Shown: positions 45,427-57,102, counted from the first letter of the stretch. The stretch: 64,000 nucleotides of DNA from Tragulus kanchil (GCA_022376925.1 JAIOJX010000032.1:171269979-171333978), one strand, 5' to 3'. Notes: generated by a model from the letters alone, not told the origin. Made by a program: numbers and translations.

Positions 45427-45854
45427 CCGTGACCTTATGAAGAGAAATAGGTGTGGACAGGTGTCTTTAGGAACCACATTGCAGTTCTTTACTTACTCAT
45501 TATGTACAGTAACCAGTCCCTCAGATGTATCTTGTTGGACGAGCTTATTCTGTTATTAATTACATCATGACTTGGTACATCCTTAAAACACCCTTATGGG
45601 ACTTGAAAACAAATTGGAAAACATCACATAACATAATGTCCTTAATACAGCGCTCCAGCTTTCTGCTTCAGATTGGTAACCAACACACCATCAGAATTGT
45701 TCCATTATGATATGGATAAGTTAATCTTGTATAAAACGTCTTATTCTTCCTTAAATATCCATTATTAAGTGGATGCAGTACTTAGTATTTCACACATATC
45801 TTGCAATGAAAGTACCTTTTAAACAGCTCCTTTAGGGTTTTCCAACACAGCTAA

Positions 45855-46290
45855 GGGGCATCCCTGGTGGCTCAGACAGTGAAGAATCTGTGTATAATGC
45901 TGGAGGCGCAGGTTGAATCCCTGGCTCGGAAGGATGCCCTGGAGAATGTGCTTGAGGAGACTCCTGAGAGTCCTTTGGACAGCAAAAAGGTCAAACTGAT
46001 CAATCCTAAAGGAATCCTAAAAGTGAATCCTGAATATTCACTGGAAGGACTGATGCTGAAGCTCCAATACTTTGATGCAAAGAGACGACTCATTGGAAAA
46101 GACCCTGATGCTGGGCAAAATTGAGGGCAGGAGAAGAAGGGGGTGACAGAGGATGAGATGGCTGGATGGCATCACGGACTTAATGGACATGAGTTTGGGC
46201 AAACTCTGGGAGATGGTGAAGGAAGTCTGGCGTGCTGCAGTTCATGGCATCACAAAGACTTGGACATGACTGAGCTACTGAACAACTGCA
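45855..46290 (+). mobile_element. tRNA-SINE head fused to a long Bov-B 3' end
   Basis: About 100 bp of Bov-tA head (GGCATCCCTGGTGGCTCAG to GGATGCCCTGGAGAATGTGC) run directly into about 340 bp of Bov-B ORF end and 3' UTR (GAGACTCCTGAGAGTCCTTT to TGAGCTACTGAACAACTGC). No Bov-tA middle and no TSD are seen between them. Confidence 0.8.
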
Positions 46291-46309
46291 ACAGCACAGG
46301 AAAGAGGAA

Positions 46310-46475
46310 GCCCCTACTCTGGGCCTTATGCCCAGTGCTCACACAGCCTCTACCACCTGGTGATGGAGGTACCCTTGTCTCCTGTCTACATGTGACGAAA
46401 GAGAGCAATGAAGTGACTTGTCCAGTTACTACTCTAGCTGGGTATTAACAGGAACAAAATTGGAATTCAAATCTT
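46310..46475 (+). mobile_element. MIR SINE relic
   Basis: TGTGACGAAAGAGAGCAATG, AAGTGACTTGTCCAGTTACT and TTGGAATTCAAATC follow the MIR core order. Twin at 47398-47563. Confidence 0.6.
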
Positions 46476-46597
46476 AAAAGAGAAACATCTTGAGAGTCAA
46501 GTAACAAAGTGTACTCACTTTTAAACTATGCATTACTAAAGGGGGAAGAACAGCAATTCCAATGAGACAAACATGTAGTTTTAATTTAAAATTTTTG

Positions 46598-46897
46598 GGG
46601 GGTGGCTTCCCCGGTGGTCCAGTGGGTAAGGACACCGCCTTGCAGTGCAAGGCACACCAGTTCTGTCCCTGGTCTGGGAGGATCCCATGTGCCATGGAGC
46701 GGCTGGACCCATGTGTCCAATTACCGAGCCAGAGCTCTGAAGCGCATGCGCCCAGAGCCTGCGCTCTGCGACAAGAGAGGCCACCGTGATGGGAGGCCCA
46801 CACGGGCCAAAGAACAAAGATGGATGAAAATAGATAAATGAAAGACCAATAGTAGTGGCCTGCCCGCCCCTCCCACCCACCCCAAAAATAAATAAAT
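46598..46897 (+). mobile_element. CHR-type SINE, long-tail form
   Basis: Complete with C/T linker. AAATTTTTG flanks both sides (46589-46597, 46898-46906). The head region is more decayed than its twin (CCATGG for CCGCGG, CTGTCC for CGATAC). Confidence 0.88.
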
Positions 46898-46906
46898 AAA
46901 TTTTTG

Positions 46907-47092
46907 ATGTATAGTTGATCTACACTGTTGTGCTAATTTCTGCTGCACAGCAAAGTGGTTCAGTTTTATGTACATATGTGTGTGTATATGTATATATATT
47001 CTTTTTATATTCATTTCTATTATGTTTTATCACTGGATATTGAGCACAGCTCCCCGTGCTATACAGTAAGACCTTGTTTATCCATTCTATTA
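46907..47092 (-). mobile_element. L1 3' end (cut by junction)
   Basis: ATGTATAGTTGATCTACACT, CAGCAAAGTGGTTCAGTTTT and GAGCACAGCTCCCCGTGCTA are the reverse strand of an L1 3' UTR. The fuller twin is at 48000-48290. Confidence 0.8.
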
Positions 47093-47095
47093 CAT

Positions 47096-47378
47096 AAAGG
47101 AATCCTAAAAGTGAATCCTGAATATTCACTGGAAGGACTGATGCTGAAGCTCCAATACTTTGATGCAAAGAGACGACTCATTGGAAAAGACCCTGATGCT
47201 GGGCAAAATTGAGGGCAGGAGAAGAAGGGGGTGACAGAGGATGAGATGGCTGGATGGCATCACGGACTTAATGGACATGAGTTTGGGCAAACTCTGGGAG
47301 ATGGTGAAGGAAGTCTGGCGTGCTGCAGTTCATGGCATCACAAAGACTTGGACATGACTGAGCTACTGAACAACTGCA
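47096..47378 (+). mobile_element. Bov-B 3' end (duplicate copy)
   Basis: Twin of 46008-46290, cut at its 5' side by the duplication-15 junction. Confidence 0.88.
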
Positions 47379-47685
47379 ACAGCACAGGAAAGAGGAAGCC
47401 CCTACTCTGGGCCTTATGCCCAGTGCTCACACAGCCTCTACCACCTGGTGATGGAGGTACCCTTGTCTCCTGTCTACATGTGACGAAAGAGAGCAATGAA
47501 GTGACTTGTCCAGTTACTACTCTAGCTGGGTATTAACAGGAACAAAATTGGAATTCAAATCTTAAAAGAGAAACATCTTGAGAGTCAAGTAACAAAGTGT
47601 ACTCACTTTTAAACTATGCATTACTAAAGGGGGAAGAACAGCAATTCCAATGAGACAAACATGTAGTTTTAATTTAAAATTTTTG

Positions 47686-47990
47686 GGGGGTGGCTTCCCC
47701 GGTGGTCCAGTGGGTAAGGACACCGCCTTGCAGTGCAAGAGGTGCCGGTTCGATACCTGGCCTGGGAAGATCCCACGTGCCGCGGAGCGGCTGGACCCAT
47801 GTGTCCAATTACCGAGCCAGAGCTCTGAAGCGCATGCGCCCAGAGCCTGCGCTCTGCGACAAGAGAGGCCACCGTGATGGGAGGCCCACACGGGCCAAAG
47901 AACAAAGATGGATGAAAATAGATAAATGAAAGACCAATAGTAGTGGCCTGCCCGCCCCCTCCCCACCCCACCCCCAAAAAATAAATAAAT
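47686..47990 (+). mobile_element. CHR-type SINE (duplicate copy, less decayed head)
   Basis: Twin of 46598-46897, but with consensus-like GGTTCGATACC, GGCCTGGG and GCCGCGGAG where the twin is mutated. Confidence 0.88.
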
Positions 47991-47999
47991 AAATTTTTG

Positions 48000-48290
48000 A
48001 TGTATAGTTGATCTACACTGTTGTGCTAATTTCTGCTGCACAGCAAAGTGGTTCAGTTTTATGTACATATGTGTGTGTATATGTATATATATTCTTTTTA
48101 TATTCATTTCTATTATGTTTTATCACTGGATATTGAGCACAGCTCCCCGTGCTATACAGTAAGACCTTGTTTATCCATTCTATATACAATAGTCTACACC
48201 TGCTAATCCCAGACTCTCCTTTCATCTTTCCCCCGTTGCTCTCCCCCTTGACAACCAAAAATCTGTTCTCTAGCAAACATGTAGGTTTTT
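48000..48290 (-). mobile_element. L1 3' end
   Basis: Complete reverse-strand L1 3' UTR fragment; the host into which the SINE at 47686 was inserted. Confidence 0.8.
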
Positions 48291-48339
48291 TATTCAAAAA
48301 TCTTAAAAAAAAAAACAAGACCCCTCAAAACTAGAAAAG

Positions 48340-49255
48340 AAAACCCAAAGAATGGGGGAAAATATTTGCAATCAGGTACCTACCTGGTAAGATAATTGTA
48401 TATATAATATATAGACAACTTCTACAATTCAAAAAACAACCTAATTTTTAAATGAGCAAAGAACATGAGCAGACATTTCTCCAAGAAGATACACAAAAAG
48501 GCGGGTGAGTGCATGAACAGATGCTCAGTATCACTGTCATTAGAGAAATGCAAATCAAAACCACAGTGAGACCCCACTTCACACCCAGCTGGAAGGCTAT
48601 AATCAAAAAGGCAGATCCCCTCAAGTGATGAGTGAGTGGAAGGATTCACATCCTTCTGTCCCGCTGGTAGGAACGTAAAACAGTTCACCCACTTTGGAGA
48701 ATTTGTCTGGTATTCCTCAAAAGTGTGAACAGTTACCGATGACCTAGCAGTTCCCCTCTTAAGTATGTGATACCCGAGGAAGGGGAACACACGTCCATGC
48801 AAACACTTGCACATGAATGTTCCTAGCAGCATTAGTCATGACAGCAAAAAGGTAGAAACTATCTAGGTGTCCATTAACTGATAAATGGATAAACTTTGGT
48901 CTATCCACAAGGAGCAATACTCAGTCACAAAGAGAAATGAGGCACCAATCCAAGCTACGACAGGGACGAATCTTGAGAGCGCACTGAGTGAAGGAGGCCG
49001 ACACGAAAGGCCATGTGTCATATGCTTCCATTTATGTGAAATGTCAGGAAGAGGCAATTCTATAGACGCAGAGAATAGGTTACTGGTTGCCTGGAGCTGG
49101 AAGGGGGAGGGGGAGGAGGACTGGCTGCCGGTGGGTGCAGGGCATCTGTTCAAGGCAACAAAGATGTTCTAACATTGATTGCATAGTAGCATAGTTCTGA
49201 GTATACTAAAAGCCATTGAATTTCATACACCTTACATGGGTGAGTTGTATGTGCT
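48340..49255 (+). mobile_element. Ancient L1 ORF2 end and 3' UTR
   Basis: AGAAATGCAAATCAAAACC, CACTTCACACCCAGCTGGAA, CATTAACTGATAAATGGATA and TTCCATTTATGTGAAATGTC are in the order typical of old mammalian L1. Twin at 49445-50362. Confidence 0.8.
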
Positions 49256-49444
49256 CTTGAGTCAGAACCAGAGCAAGCTCCACGGGGCCCAGTATTTCAG
49301 ACAGCTACTAAATTATCAGGAATGAGCACGTGTTGGGCTGTTTGGACCTGCCTAATCATACAAAAATCTGTTCTCTAGCAAACATGCAGGTTTTTTCTTC
49401 AAAAATCTTAAAAAAAAAAACAAGACCCCTCAAAACTAGAAAAG

Positions 49445-50362
49445 AAAACCCAAAGAATGGGGGAAAATATTTGCAATCAGGTACCTACCTGGTAAGATAA
49501 TTGTATATATAATATATAGACAACTTCTACAATTCAAAAAACAACCTAATTTTTAAATGAGCAAAGAACATGAGCAGACATTTCTCCAAGAAGATACACA
49601 AAAAGGCGGGTGAGTGCATGAACAGATGCTCAGTATCACTGTCATTAGAGAAATGCAAATCAAAACCACAGTGAGACCCCACTTCACACCCAGCTGGAAG
49701 GCTATAATCAAAAAGGCAGATCCCCTCAAGTGATGAGTGTGTGGAGGGATTCAGATCCTTCTGTCCCGCTGGTAGGAACGTAAAACAGTTCACCCACTTT
49801 GGAGAATTTGTCTGGTATTCCTCAAAAGTGTGAACAGTTACCGATGACCTAGCAGTTCCCCTCTTAAGTATGTGATACCCGAGGAAGGGGAACACACGTC
49901 CATGCAAACACTTGCACATGAATGTTCCTAGCAGCATTAGTCATGACAGCAAAAAGGTAGAAACTATCTAGGTGTCCATTAACTGATAAATGGATAAACT
50001 TTGGTCTATCCACAAGGAGCAATACTCAGTCACAAAGAGAAATGAGGCACCAATCCAAGCTACGACAGGGACGAATCTTGAGAGCGCACTGAGTGAAGGA
50101 GGCCGACACGAAAGGCCATGTGTCATATGCTTCCATTTATGTGAAATGTCAGGAAGAGGCAATTCTATAGACGCAGAGAATAGGTTACTGGTTGCCTGGA
50201 GCTGGAAGGGGGAGGGGGAGGAGGACTGGCTGCCGGTGGGTGCAGGGCATCTGTTCAAGGCAACAAAGATGTTCTAACATTGATTGCATAGTAGCATAGT
50301 TCTGAGTATACTAAAAGCCATTGAATTTCATACACCTTACATGGGTGAGTTGTATGTGCTCT
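49445..50362 (+). mobile_element. Ancient L1 (duplicate copy)
   Basis: Twin of 48340-49255 in tandem duplication 16. Confidence 0.8.
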
Positions 50363-50465
50363 TGAGTCAGAACCAGAGCAAGCTCCACGGGGCCCAGTGT
50401 ATTTTTCAGACAGCTACTAAATTATCAGGAATGAGCACGTGTTGGGCTGTTTGGACCTGCCTAAT

Positions 50466-51495
50466 AAACAGCTGTTAGGTGTCTTGGCCTAAGAGTGACG
50501 AGAAGAAATGGCTGAGATGTGCAGACTGAGAACCAGACATGTTCGGGAACCTCTGCCATAAGGCATGAGCCTCCCCGGGTTCCAAGTTGTACCTGCATTT
50601 TCCTCTCTGGGTAGCTCTTCTTTTCAAAATGGGTCTCTCCCGCTTGCTCTTGCGGCGGGTCCCTCTTGTGTGCTCGGGACACCATGCCTCATTCCCTTTG
50701 AGTGCCCAGCCCAGAGCTGCCGCCACTCCCCGCTCTGGGCGTGGAGGCAGGCGGAGCAGGCACGGGACTCCGCAGAGGAGCTCGTCTCTCTCCTTACGAT
50801 CCAAGCGCCTCTGTTGCCCAGTCTCTCAGTCCTAGCCTTTGAAGACTCACAGCTGTCTCTATATACACACAACTCCACACATGCTGCTGTAAATGTGTTA
50901 GGATAAGGCGGAAATGTGGGTTTCAAACCATAGTAATGGAAGAAAAGATACGGAAAGAGAACGAGAGAGTTGTTTGTCACGAGGCTGTGACATTCAGTCA
51001 CTCACATGCACAGCACCAGTTGAATGATCACTTGGGGCGTTCTTAGAACTGCACCCAAATCAGGACAGCGTCTTCTTGTGGCTCGAGCTGGTGCCAGCTT
51101 TGTTTCTCCCTGTGAAGCTCCTCCAGTTGAAGGTTCGATGACAGCCTGTCCAGGCAGCCCAGAAAGCATTGTGGGGTTTTTCTCTAGCGATTAGAGCGGG
51201 ACATTCCAGCTTAATGGCCTCAGTAACAATTTCTGACGTTTTCTGAGAACCTTAAACAGGAAAGAGAGAAAATGAGATTGAGAAAAGAGTTGGGTTGCTA
51301 TATATAAAGAAGAAGTTAACATGCTGTCTATGCATGATTAGAAGAGCTTCTTAGTGACTCTCTGGAGAGCCTGGTCAACACTATGAGGCTGTTGAGAAGT
51401 AGCCAATAAAGCGGAGGGATGGCTAGCCCAGCCTGCTCTAAAATAGCGGTTAGGAGCCCGTGAGAGGAAGTGAGCATTTGTTGATTTGGAAATCC
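50466..51495. other. No recognisable element
   Basis: About 1 kb of unique-looking flank with mixed GC content and no tandem copy. Candidate anchor for copy-number checks. Confidence 0.5.
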
Positions 51496-51499
51496 ATGG

Positions 51500-51610
51500 G
51501 GTTTCTCAAGCAGGCCAGTGGACAAGACTCCAAGATCCCACTGTCAGGATCACGGTCCGATCCTTGGTTCAGGAACTAAGGTCCCACATGCCGCATTGTG
51601 GCCTGAAGAA
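51500..51610 (+). mobile_element. Short CHR-type SINE
   Basis: GGGGTTTCTCAAGCAGGCC head, CAGGAACTAAGGTCCCACAT core. Confidence 0.7.
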
Positions 51611-51617
51611 GTCCGTT

Positions 51618-51740
51618 TTGGAGAATTCCCTGTGGTCCCGCAGTTAGGACCCTGTGCTTTCATTGTCATGGCCCAGGTTCAAGCTCTGGTTGGAGAACTA
51701 AGATCCCACAAGCCTCTCAGCATGCCCCCCAATAAACAGG
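51618..51740 (+). mobile_element. Short CHR-type SINE
   Basis: GAGAATTCCCTGTGGTCCC head, GAGAACTAAGATCCCACAAG core, ending CCCCCCAATAAACAGG. Confidence 0.75.
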
Positions 51741-51995
51741 TAAACAAAATAAAAATCTACTTTAGGGGTAACTGTTGGGGAAAGTAAAAATACAGTGTAT
51801 GAGATGAAAGATCTAGTCTCGGACAGGGTAGGGAGTATTCTCTGAAAGGTGATGGTTTTAAGGAAGGATATTCCTGTTTATCCATTCAGTTGGACTATGA
51901 GTTGGCTGAGAGGACAGGCCATTCTTTTCCTTCTTTACAATGAGGAGAATCCACCCCTGTGCCCTGTACTAAATGAATTTCTAGGTTTCTTCTTC

Positions 51996-52210
51996 TGTGT
52001 GTGCATGCACGCTCGTCACTGTGTTGTGTCCATCTCTTTGTGACGCTATGGGCTGTCGCCTGCCAGGCTCCTCTGTCCATGGGATTTTCCAGTCTGCAAT
52101 ACTGGAGCGAGTTGCCATTTCTCCCTCCAGGTAATCTTCCCAGCCCAGGGATTGAATCTGCATCTCCTGCATTGCAGGTAGATTCCTTTCCACTGAGCTG
52201 CCTGGGAGAT
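51996..52210 (-). mobile_element. Bov-tA SINE
   Basis: GTGTTGTGTCCATCTCTTTG to CACTGAGCTGCCTGGGAGA, reverse strand, with a TGTGTGTGCATG tail side. Confidence 0.88.
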
Positions 52211-52730
52211 TCGTTTTCCACCTTCCTCATATTTCTGTCTTTATGTTTTCTTTCTCTTCCTGGTGTTTCCACTTACATTCACTCACTGGGCTACAGTACT
52301 TGTAGTTCCTGTCACACCGAAGCGGGCATGCCTTTGCACGAGCTGGAGTCCCTTCCTCCTCTGCTCCTCAGAGCGGGTAGAAGGCCGCCTCTTCCTGTGA
52401 ACCTTCTTTGGGAAACGGCCCCTGCCGGGCGTGCCCTCGGGTCTCAGCTTAGAGGCGGCTTTCTCAGAAAGAGAGGCTTCCCAGACACTCCATGTCTAAA
52501 TTATGGGGCCCTATTCTTTTCTGAACGGCCTTAGTCCTTTAGAATGCAGAGGTTCCCAAACTCCGGGATCTAATGCCTGATGGTCTGAGACAGGGCCAGT
52601 GTAATAATAATAGAAATAAAGTGCCCAAGAAATGTTAACATGCTTGAATCATCCCCAAACATCCCCCTGCCCCTCAGTGTGTGAAAAAACTGTCCTCCAT
52701 GGCACCTACTGTAATGTCTAGTAATACTGG
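52211..52730. other. No recognisable element
   Basis: About 520 bp of flank. The last 140 bp enter tandem duplication 17. Confidence 0.5.
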
Positions 52731-52734
52731 AAAC

Positions 52735-53350
52735 ACTCGTGTTGATGTGTTTACTCCCCGCTGGACTGTAGGCTCTTTGAGGACAGCGATGCCGTCTTCC
52801 TCCAGCATTTTGTGTCCAGATCGGGGCCTGCCCTCCAGAAGGCACCCAGTGTTCAGCCCAGTTCAGTTCAGACCATCAGTCGTGTCTGACTCTTTGCAAC
52901 CCCACGGACGGCAGCACGCCAGCCGTCCCTGTCCTTCACCATCCCCCGGAGCCTGCTGGTGTCACTGACTCCGTGATGTCGCCCAGCCGCCTCATCCTCT
53001 GTCACCTCCTTCTCCGTCTGCCCTCTAGTTTCCCCAGCATCACGGTCTTTTCCAGTGAGTCATCTCTTCGCATCAGGTGGCCAACGTATTGGAGCTTCAG
53101 CTTCAGCATCCGTCCTTCCAGTGAACATTCAGAGTTTATTTCCTTTCGAAGTGACTGGTTGGATCTCCTTGCAGTCCAAGGGACTCTCAAGAGTCTCCTC
53201 CAGCACCACAGTTCAAAGGCATCCATTCTTTGGTGCTCAGCCATCTTTATGGTCCAGCTCTCACATCATACATGACGACTGGCAAACCATACCTTTGACT
53301 AGATGGACCTTTGTCAGCACCCAGTGTAGATTTGCCAAGTGAATGACTCA
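52735..53350 (+). mobile_element. L2 3' end split by Bov-B
   Basis: GACTGTAGGCTCTTTGAGGA before and AGATTTGCCAAGTGAATGAC after the Bov-B rejoin, at its TSD, into an L2 3' end. Twin at 53851-54466. Confidence 0.55.
52853..53316 (-). mobile_element. 5'-truncated Bov-B LINE with TSD
   Basis: The minus strand encodes the Bov-B C-terminal segment DAFELWCWRRLLRVPWTARR and GHLMRRDDSLEKT, then stops, and ends in the TTCAGTTCAG-type 3' tip. 11-bp TSD GCACCCAGTGT (52842-52852, 53317-53327). Twin at 53969-54432. Confidence 0.92.
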
Positions 53351-53968
53351 CCCCCGTTGAGAAATATCCTCTACGTTTTAGCACTTGATGTTAAAAATTA
53401 ACTTGATTATGACATTTATTACACACTGTCTCATCTTACCAGACTGTTAGCCACACATGACTGCAGCTCACGTGCTTGAAAACATGCTCATTCATGTTTC
53501 CTTTTCTCATACCTTAGCCCGAGGTTAAACTCTGCTTCAGAGCCTCATTGCCCAGGCCATCAGTTACCTCTGCTTCCAGCATCTCAAGGTGGGTTCTGTC
53601 CTCTCTGTCCTCTTTGTGTGCGGCTCTCGGGTAAATATCGATCATGCCTGTTGATCCACTTCCTCCCTCAAAAAACCAAACAAATGTGTCCGGGATCATA
53701 CATAGACAGGGCCAGTGTAATAATAATAGAAATAAAGTGCCCAAGAAATGTTAACATGCTTGAATCATCCCCAAACATCCCCCTGCCCCTCAGTGTGTGA
53801 AAAAACTGTCCTCCATGGCACCTACTGTAATGTCTAGTAATACTGGAAACACTCGTGTTGATGTGTTTACTCCCCGCTGGACTGTAGGCTCTTTGAGGAC
53901 AGCGATGCCGTCTTCCTCCAGCATTTTGTGTCCAGATCGGGGCCTGCCCTCCAGAAGGCACCCAGTGT

Positions 53969-54432
53969 TCAGCCCAGTTCAGTTCAGACCATCAGTCGTG
54001 TCTGACTCTTTGCAACCCCACGGACGGCAGCACGCCAGCCGTCCCTGTCCTTCACCATCCCCCGGAGCCTGCTGGTGTCACTGACTCCGTGATGTCGCCC
54101 AGCCGCCTCATCCTCTGTCACCTCCTTCTCCGTCTGCCCTCTAGTTTCCCCAGCATCACGGTCTTTTCCAGTGAGTCATCTCTTCGCATCAGGTGGCCAA
54201 CGTATTGGAGCTTCAGCTTCAGCATCCGTCCTTCCAGTGAACATTCAGAGTTTATTTCCTTTCGAAGTGACTGGTTGGATCTCCTTGCAGTCCAAGGGAC
54301 TCTCAAGAGTCTCCTCCAGCACCACAGTTCAAAGGCATCCATTCTTTGGTGCTCAGCCATCTTTATGGTCCAGCTCTCACATCATACATGACGACTGGCA
54401 AACCATACCTTTGACTAGATGGACCTTTGTCA
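53969..54432 (-). mobile_element. Bov-B LINE (duplicate copy)
   Basis: Twin of 52853-53316 with the same TSD on both sides, so it was copied with its flank. Confidence 0.9.
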
Positions 54433-54462
54433 GCACCCAGTGTAGATTTGCCAAGTGAATGA

Positions 54463-56645
54463 CTCACCCCCATTGAGAAATATCCTCTACGTTTTAGCAC
54501 TTGATTTTAAAAAATTAACTTGATTATGACATTTATTACACACTGTCTCATCTTACCAGACTGTTAGCCACACATGACTGCAGCTCACGTGCTTGAAAAC
54601 ATGCTCATTCATGTTTCCTTTTCTCATACCTTAGCCCGAGGTTAAACTCTGCTTCAGAGCCTCATTGCCCAGGCCATCAGTTACCTCTGCTTCCAGCATC
54701 TCAAGGTGGGTTCTGTCCTCTCTGTCCTCTTTGTGTGCGGCTCTCGGGTAAATATCGATCATGCCTGTTGATCCACTTCCCTCCCCTCAAAAAAAAAACC
54801 AAAAACAAATGTGTCCGGGATCATACATATCTGTGAACAACAAAACTCCTTAAAAGTAAAAAGTAAAATAAAAATTTTAAAAAAGAAAAAAAATGTGTCC
54901 TATCCTTGGAGAATAATCTTTCTTTAGGGTCACATTTCTGTTTAGTAGGATAGTATACTGAATTTGTTGCAGAGGTTTTTAACAGCATAAGAATTATCAA
55001 CTGGATATTTGGGTCTCTAGATCTCTTCATTGGAATAAGAAAAGATCATGAACTAGGGCACTGAACAGCTTATTTTTCTTTTTACCATATAGAAATGTTC
55101 ACGTATAGAATGATGCTTTTTATGTAACTGGTGCTCAGCCACCGTTTAGTTAATTGAATATGGACCCAAAAAAGATTCAAAGACATGATGTGAGTTCCAC
55201 TCATGATCCCATCACTGAACATTGTGTTGGACGTGTTAGCCAGCACAGAACATAAAAGATAAAGGTGGAATTATCATTAGTTACCATGATTATATGTTGG
55301 AAAACTTAAGAGAATCAACTGAAAAAGTGAAGAAACAATAAGTGAGCAGATTATGAAATGAATAGTTCGACATCAGTAACTTTCTCATGTCAAAATAGCA
55401 TCTAACTTAAACATAGCAAAAGAGAATAGCACACAGTGAGAAAATAAGGTATAGAAATGAACTCATGACCCAGTGAATGGGGGACCTTAATCATCGACTA
55501 AAGTGTAAATGGCGCCCCCTGGGTTGAGCTTTTGGCACATTGATGTTAAAGAGATTTGTAAACCCTGTGATTCCATAAACTCACCCCGTTGAGAAATATC
55601 CTCTACGTTTTAGCACTTGATGTTAAAAATTAACTTGATTATGACATTTATTACACACTGTCTCATCTTACCAGACTGTTAGCCACACATGACTGCAGCT
55701 CACGTGCTTGAAAACATGCTCATTCATGTTTCCTTTTCTCATACCTTAGCCCGAGGTTAAACTCTGCTTCAGAGCCTCATTGCCCAGGCCATCAGTTACC
55801 TCTGCTTCCAGCATCTCAAGGTGGGTTCTGTCCTCTCTGTCCTCTTTGTGTGCGGCTCTCGGGTAAATATCGATCATGCCTGTTGATCCACTTCCCTCCC
55901 CTCAAAAAAAAAACCAAAAACAAATGTGTCCGGGATCATACATATCTGTGAACAACAAAACTCCTTAAAAGTAAAAAGTAAAATAAAAATTTTAAAAAAG
56001 AAAAAAACTGTGTCCTATCCTTGGAGAATAATCTTTCTTTAGGGTCACATTTCTGTTTAGTAGGATAGTATACTGAATTTGTTGCAGAGGTTTTTAACAG
56101 CATAAGAATTATCAACTGGATATTTGGGTCTCTAGATCTCTTCATTGGAATAAGAAAAGATCATGAACTAGGGCACTGAACAGCTTATTTTTCTTTTTAC
56201 CATATAGAAATGTTCACGTATAGAATGATGCTTTTTATGTAACTGGTGCTCAGCCACCGTTTAGTTAATTGAATATGGACCCAAAAAAGATTCAAAGACA
56301 TGATGTGAGTTCCACTCATGATCCCATCACTGAACATTGTGTTGGACGTGTTAGCCAGCACAGAACATAAAAGATAAAGGTGGAATTATCATTAGTTACC
56401 ATGATTATATGTTGGAAAACTTAAGAGAATCAACTGAAAAAGTGAAGAAACAATAAGTGAGCAGATTATGAAATGAATAGTTCGACATCAGTAACTTTCT
56501 CATGTCAAAATAGCATCTAACTTAAACATAGCAAAAGAGAATAGCACACAGTGAGAAAATAAGGTATAGAAATGAACTCATGACCCAGTGAATGGGGGAC
56601 CTTAATCATCGACTAAAGTGTAAATGGCGCCCCCTGGGTTGAGCT
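54463..56645. repeat. Tandem duplication 18, about 1116-bp period
   Basis: Copy 1 54463-55530 and copy 2 55579-56645, with 48 bp of apparently unrelated filler (55531-55578). The first 370 bp of copy 2 are a third copy of 53345-53714 and agree with that copy at sites where 54463-54830 differs. Confidence 0.93.
54829..55194. other. No recognisable element
   Basis: AT-rich flank of about 365 bp, repeated at 55944-56309. Confidence 0.5.
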
Positions 56646-56859
56646 ATGCAAAGTCTCTGAATTTATTTAAAATGTTTTCAGAACTGCTTGAAGAATACTG
56701 TAAATTCTGTGAAGAAACTGAATAAAGCAATTCAGTAGAAACAGCATGTTCTTCAGTAAGAAGACTCACCAATGTAAAAATGCCAGTTCTTTCTGAATCA
56801 ATTCATGGATTGAACACAACCTAAATTAGTCGAATTTTCTTCAGAACTTGTCAAAATTA

Positions 56860-57102
56860 GGGGCTTCTCTGCTGCTCCAGTGGTTAAAAATCTGCCTCGC
56901 AATAATGCAGGTGACACAGGTTCATTCCCTGTTCCGAGAACTGAGATCCCACATGCCAAGGGGCAACTAAGCTTGCACACTCAGGAGGCCGCGGGCCACC
57001 ACTAGAGAGTCCGTGCACCTCAACGAAAGGTCCCCCATGGTGCAGCGAAGATCCTGGGTGCCACAACTAACACCTGACGTGGCCAAACAAATAAAATAAA
57101 AA
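56860..57102 (+). mobile_element. Older CHR-type SINE with 17-bp TSD
   Basis: GGGGCTTCTCTGCTGCTCC head to AACACCTGACGTGGCC. TSD AGAACTTGTCAAAATTA / AGAACTTGCCAAAATTA (56843-56859, 57103-57119). Twin at 57951-58193. Confidence 0.9.

Larger units (their letters stand above)
43740..45992. repeat. Tandem duplication 14, about 1135-bp period
   Basis: Copy 1 43740-44860 and copy 2 44883-45992, with about 22 bp of filler between. The first bases of copy 2 are eroded (GGCAGTTTCTAGAGAG for GGCAGGTGAGTGATCAGATCTAGAGAG). Confidence 0.93.
46008..48181. repeat. Tandem duplication 15, about 1.09-kb period
   Basis: Copy 1 46008-47092 and copy 2 47096-48181. Near identical apart from about 13 substitutions packed into 60 bp of the SINE head (46651-46700 against 47739-47790). 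Confidence 0.93.
48255..50465. repeat. Tandem duplication 16, 1105-bp period
   Basis: Copy 1 48255-49356 and copy 2 49360-50465. Scattered substitutions, such as GAGTGGAAGGATTCACATCC against GTGTGGAGGGATTCAGATCC, look more like allelic differences than read errors. Confidence 0.93.
52587..54828. repeat. Tandem duplication 17, 1116-bp period
   Basis: Copy 1 52587-53706 and copy 2 53703-54828. Differences include CCCCCGTTG against CCCCCATTG and A-run lengths near 54790. The end of copy 1 is shortened in the A-rich run. Confidence 0.93.
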
